The position numbers and the translations under genes are program-made. DNA of 64,000 nucleotides from an uncultured Lachnospiraceae bacterium (GTDB taxonomy: Bacteria > Bacillota > Clostridia > Lachnospirales > Lachnospiraceae), in contig CAJTVQ010000008.1 in assembly GCA_910579935.1 (NCBI GenBank), forward strand, positions 1 through 64,000, read 5' to 3'. Below the pieces are notes generated by a model. It ran no database searches. It was given only the letters and a program-made list of their open reading frames with translations, and was not told the origin of the DNA. Shown here in pieces: positions 61,824 through 64,000 of the stretch. Position 1 is the first letter of the stretch, and each line of letters begins with the position of its first letter.

Positions 61824-61876
61824 ATGGAAGAGAAAAGGAAGCACCCGCGGGGGATGCGTCCTTTTCTCTTCCATAC
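61824..61876. terminator. 17-bp perfect hairpin between pnp and grcA
   Basis: TATGGAAGAGAAAAGGA (61824-61840) pairs perfectly with 61860-61876 around a 19-nt loop. There is no clean T-run after it, but the pyrimidine-rich arm may act as terminator for the converging pnp and grcA transcripts. Confidence 0.6.
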
Positions 61877-61942
61877 AGGTCTGGCTCCGGCGGACGGTAG
61901 GTCAGGTTTCCCCGTCTGTGCGGACATCAATGCCGGCAGGAA

Positions 61943-62188
61943 TTAAATGGCTTCATGGAATGTCCTGCTGATAACATCTGCCTGCTGTTCGGGCGTCAGC
62001 TTAATGAAATTCACCGCATATCCGCTGACACGGATGGTAAGCTGGGGATAATTCTCCGGATGTTTCTGGGCATCCAGAAGCATATCTCTGTTCAGTACAT
62101 TCACATTCAGATGGTGACCGCCTTTTGTGGCATATCCATCCAGTAAGTTTACTAAGTTATCTACCTGTGCATTATTTGTTGCAGCCAT
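61943..62188 (-). CDS. grcA: Autonomous glycyl-radical cofactor (spare part for pyruvate formate-lyase)
   Basis: An 81-aa protein consisting only of the C-terminal glycyl-radical domain of pyruvate formate-lyase. The radical Gly is residue 56 in RVSGYAVNF; GHHLNVNVLNRDML and HPENYPQLTI precede it. In E. coli the related YfiD/GrcA replaces an oxygen-damaged PFL tail. No pfl gene is in the window. AAGGAGG precedes the ATG, and a promoter lies 50-80 bp upstream. Confidence 0.92.
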   Translation of the reverse strand: MAATNNAQVDNLVNLLDGYATKGGHHLNVNVLNRDMLLDAQKHPENYPQLTIRVSGYAVNFIKLTPEQQADVISRTFHEAI

Positions 62189-62237
62189 ATTTCTTTTCCT
62201 CCTTAATAATAGTAATCATTATTATTTTCTTGATTTC

Positions 62238-62266
62238 ATCATATCACTAAATTATAAAATTGTCTA
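62238..62266 (-). promoter_or_regulatory. Promoter of grcA
   Basis: On the minus strand, TAGACA (62266-62261), a 17-bp spacer and TATGAT (62243-62238). An AT-rich imperfect palindrome (AATAAT...ATTATT) lies between it and the ribosome binding site. Confidence 0.65.
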
Positions 62267-62433
62267 TAAAAAAATAAAACATTTTGTGTTTTTTGCGATA
62301 CACAGCTCCTGTCAGAGTGCTTTGTCCTCCATTCCGTACCCATAGGAATAAATATTCCATTTCAAAAAGAAACAGGCATAACTTGCCCGCCTGTACATAT
62401 ATTAGGATAAAGAAGGTAGAAAGGGGTGGGCAG

Positions 62434-63387
62434 ATGGCGACAGGAGAAGAAATTCTGCGCATTTTTCCGGATTATATGAGGCAGTTATGGAGGGAGGTCT
62501 CCGACAGGGCTTCACAGCTGCAGGAAATCCGTCTCCGGAGCGGCCGGGAGGTCATTCTGGTAATGAATGGGGACGAGCGGTATTTAAGCGGCAAAGGACA
62601 GGTTGTGTCGGATATCCGAAGCGCCGTGCGGGTCACGGGACAGGATATGGAAGCGATTCTGAACCATATCTGCGACTATTCGGTCTATGCCTTTTGCGAC
62701 GAGATACGGCAGGGATTTTTGACGATTCCGGGCGGGCACCGGGTCGGAATGGCGGGACAGGTTATCCTGGAAGAAAACGGGACGATCCGGAACATGAAAC
62801 ACATCCGTTATATGAATATCCGGATTTCCCATGAAATAAAGGGCGCCGCGGATTTGGTCATGCCTTATCTGTATGAAAACAGAAAACTGCTGGATACGCT
62901 TCTGATTTCTCCGCCGGGATGCGGGAAGACAACCCTGTTGAGGGATATGATCCGTCAGATTGCGGACGGCAACCGTTTTTCCAAAGGAATGAATGTGGCG
63001 GTGGTGGATGAGCGGTCGGAGATTGCAGGCTGTTATATGGGCTGTCCCCAAAACGATGTGGGAGTGCGCACCGATGTACTGGATGCCTGTCCGAAAGTGG
63101 CGGGTATGATGATGCTCATCCGGTCCATGGCACCGCAGGTAGTGGCGGTAGACGAGCTTGGAAGCGAGGAGGATATCCGTGCGGTCAGTCAGGTGATGCA
63201 GTGCGGGAGCCGGATGCTCGCTACCGTTCATGGGGAGTCACTGCAGGAGATTATGGAGAAAGATTTTTTAAGAGACCTTGTCCGGCGGCAGGTATTTGGC
63301 AGGTATGTGATGCTGGAAAGACAGGATGGGACGTGCAGGGTGAGATCCATATATGACAGAGGGTTCCGGATATGTTACGGCTCTTAG
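62434..63387 (+). CDS. spoIIIAA: Stage III sporulation protein AA
   Basis: Secretion-type ATPase of 317 aa for the mother cell-forespore channel. Walker A PPGCGKTTLLRD, then AVVDERSEIAGCYMGCPQNDVG and the Walker B region VVAVDELGSEED. The start is the ATG at 62434 after GGGGTGGG; the frame is open for 50 codons upstream but without similarity. It should be expressed from a sigma-E promoter; a CATATATT-like element is seen near 62394, but I cannot support it firmly. First gene of the spoIIIA operon. Confidence 0.95.
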   Translation: MATGEEILRIFPDYMRQLWREVSDRASQLQEIRLRSGREVILVMNGDERYLSGKGQVVSDIRSAVRVTGQDMEAILNHICDYSVYAFCDEIRQGFLTIPGGHRVGMAGQVILEENGTIRNMKHIRYMNIRISHEIKGAADLVMPYLYENRKLLDTLLISPPGCGKTTLLRDMIRQIADGNRFSKGMNVAVVDERSEIAGCYMGCPQNDVGVRTDVLDACPKVAGMMMLIRSMAPQVVAVDELGSEEDIRAVSQVMQCGSRMLATVHGESLQEIMEKDFLRDLVRRQVFGRYVMLERQDGTCRVRSIYDRGFRICYGS

Positions 63388-63890
63388 GGATAGGTTTACT
63401 GTCGGCAGGATGCATGGGGATAGGATGGACATGGAAAGAACGGCTGAGAAAGGGACTGGAAGAATCATATGAGGTCTGGCGGATCTTAAAGATGTTTCAG
63501 AGTGAAATCATTTACAGCCGCGCACCGCTGCCGGAGGCATGTCTGCAGATTGCAGGGAGGGTGCCGGAGCCATACGGGGAGGCTTTTTTGGAAATACATA
63601 AGGAAATGCTGGTCAATCGCGGGACAACATTCGGGGAAGTGTGGCGACGGCAGATGGAAGGATGCGCCGGTAAGCTGGTGATGCCTGTGGAAGAGAAGAA
63701 GAGACTTCTGGGATTCGGAAGCTGCGTGGGTTTTATGGACGGGCAGGTGCAGGCACAGATGCTGGAACAGCATATCCGGCGGCTGGAGCTTTCCATTGAG
63801 CGGCAGGAGAAGGAAATGGTCAATAAAAGCAGAGTTATCATGAGCCTGAGTGTGATGGGCGGTTTTATGCTTGCCGTCATACTGATTTAG
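63372..63890 (+). CDS. spoIIIAB: Stage III sporulation protein AB
   Basis: Membrane-anchored channel component, 172 aa, with an N-terminal hydrophobic segment (LLGIGLLSAGCMGIGWTW), a helical GspF-like middle and a C-terminal membrane helix (MSLSVMGGFMLAVILI). It overlaps the spoIIIAA end by 16 bp. Confidence 0.94.
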   Translation: MLRLLGIGLLSAGCMGIGWTWKERLRKGLEESYEVWRILKMFQSEIIYSRAPLPEACLQIAGRVPEPYGEAFLEIHKEMLVNRGTTFGEVWRRQMEGCAGKLVMPVEEKKRLLGFGSCVGFMDGQVQAQMLEQHIRRLELSIERQEKEMVNKSRVIMSLSVMGGFMLAVILI

Positions 63891-63923
63891 CGCAGGGAGG
63901 CAGGGCCGGATGGAGGTTTCAAT

Positions 63924-64000
63924 ATGGACGTTGGTCTGATCTTTAAGATTGCAGCGGTGGGAATACTGATCACGATATTAAGCCAGGTACTGAAGCACAG
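63924..64000 (+). CDS. spoIIIAC: Stage III sporulation protein AC (partial)
   Basis: Only the first 25 codons are in the window: MDVGLIFKIAAVGILITILS, then QVLKH, matching the start of the small SpoIIIAC membrane protein. GGAGG at 63912-63916 precedes the ATG. The gene runs off the right edge. Confidence 0.85.
   Translation, partial: MDVGLIFKIAAVGILITILSQVLKH

Noticed and set aside
1..64000. tRNA, rRNA or intact insertion sequence
   Set aside because: None could be recognised by eye; a tRNAscan or ISfinder search would be needed to exclude a missed one.

Overview
The window is chromosomal DNA from a spore-forming, anaerobic member of the Clostridia, most likely family Lachnospiraceae; the genus cannot be fixed from the sequence alone. 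The evidence is the gene order (pyrH-frr-uppS-cdsA-dxr-rseP; rimP-nusA-ylxR-ylxQ-infB-rbfA-nrnA-truB-ribF; rpsO-pnp; the start of the spoIIIA operon), strong AGGAGG-type ribosome binding sites, sigma-A promoters with 17-bp spacers, a YesM/YesN two-component system and a free-standing glycyl-radical domain.

Layout. 1-1.5 kb: AT-rich DNA with long inverted repeats and decayed genes (a TPR fragment and a Uma2-family gene with two one-base shifts in A-runs). 1.5-21.4 kb: a carbohydrate locus with GH31, GH42, GH29 and GH3 glycosidases, an ABC importer (two permeases and a lipoprotein but no ATPase), a second binding lipoprotein, a YesM-type sensor kinase whose frame is broken, its YesN-type regulator and a diguanylate cyclase. 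The enzyme set (alpha-xylosidase, beta-galactosidase, alpha-fucosidase, beta-glucosidase) is what is needed to strip fucosylated xyloglucan oligosaccharides; that substrate is inferred. 21.5-30 kb: tmk, then cheB and a CheA-like kinase without a CheW domain, then the pyrH-to-rseP cluster. 30.2-37.9 kb: metal homeostasis, with an ArsR/SmtB repressor, HMA protein and Zn/Cd-type ATPase, then ptsI, then CsoR and a CopA whose C-terminus is an in-frame CopZ that keeps its own ribosome binding site and start. 38-45.5 kb: an accessory stretch with an unrecognised 407-aa protein, two XRE regulators, a strongly folded leader containing a small ORF, a SWIM-SNF2 ATPase and an MFS transporter. 45.6-64 kb: a small (p)ppGpp synthetase, the nusA-infB operon, a Na/Pi cotransporter, an NlpC/P60 hydrolase, a minimal soluble PocR-MCP receptor, rpsO, pnp, grcA and spoIIIAA-AB-AC (cut by the window end).

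Most unusual points: (1) a shared 5' leader block in front of the 407-aa gene and the minus-strand XRE gene, the latter also carrying an 87-nt nested hairpin and a 67-aa ORF that overlaps the regulator start as ATGA; (2) a 37-bp sequence repeated (33/37) at the 3' end of the sensor kinase gene and in that same leader; (3) a chemosensory set reduced to CheB, a P5-less CheA and a minimal receptor; (4) the copA-copZ fusion with a preserved internal start; (5) three frame breaks at simple repeats within the first 5.3 kb; (6) a large folded rpsO-pnp spacer and a terminator inside the rimP leader. No CRISPR array, rRNA, tRNA or intact insertion sequence was seen.
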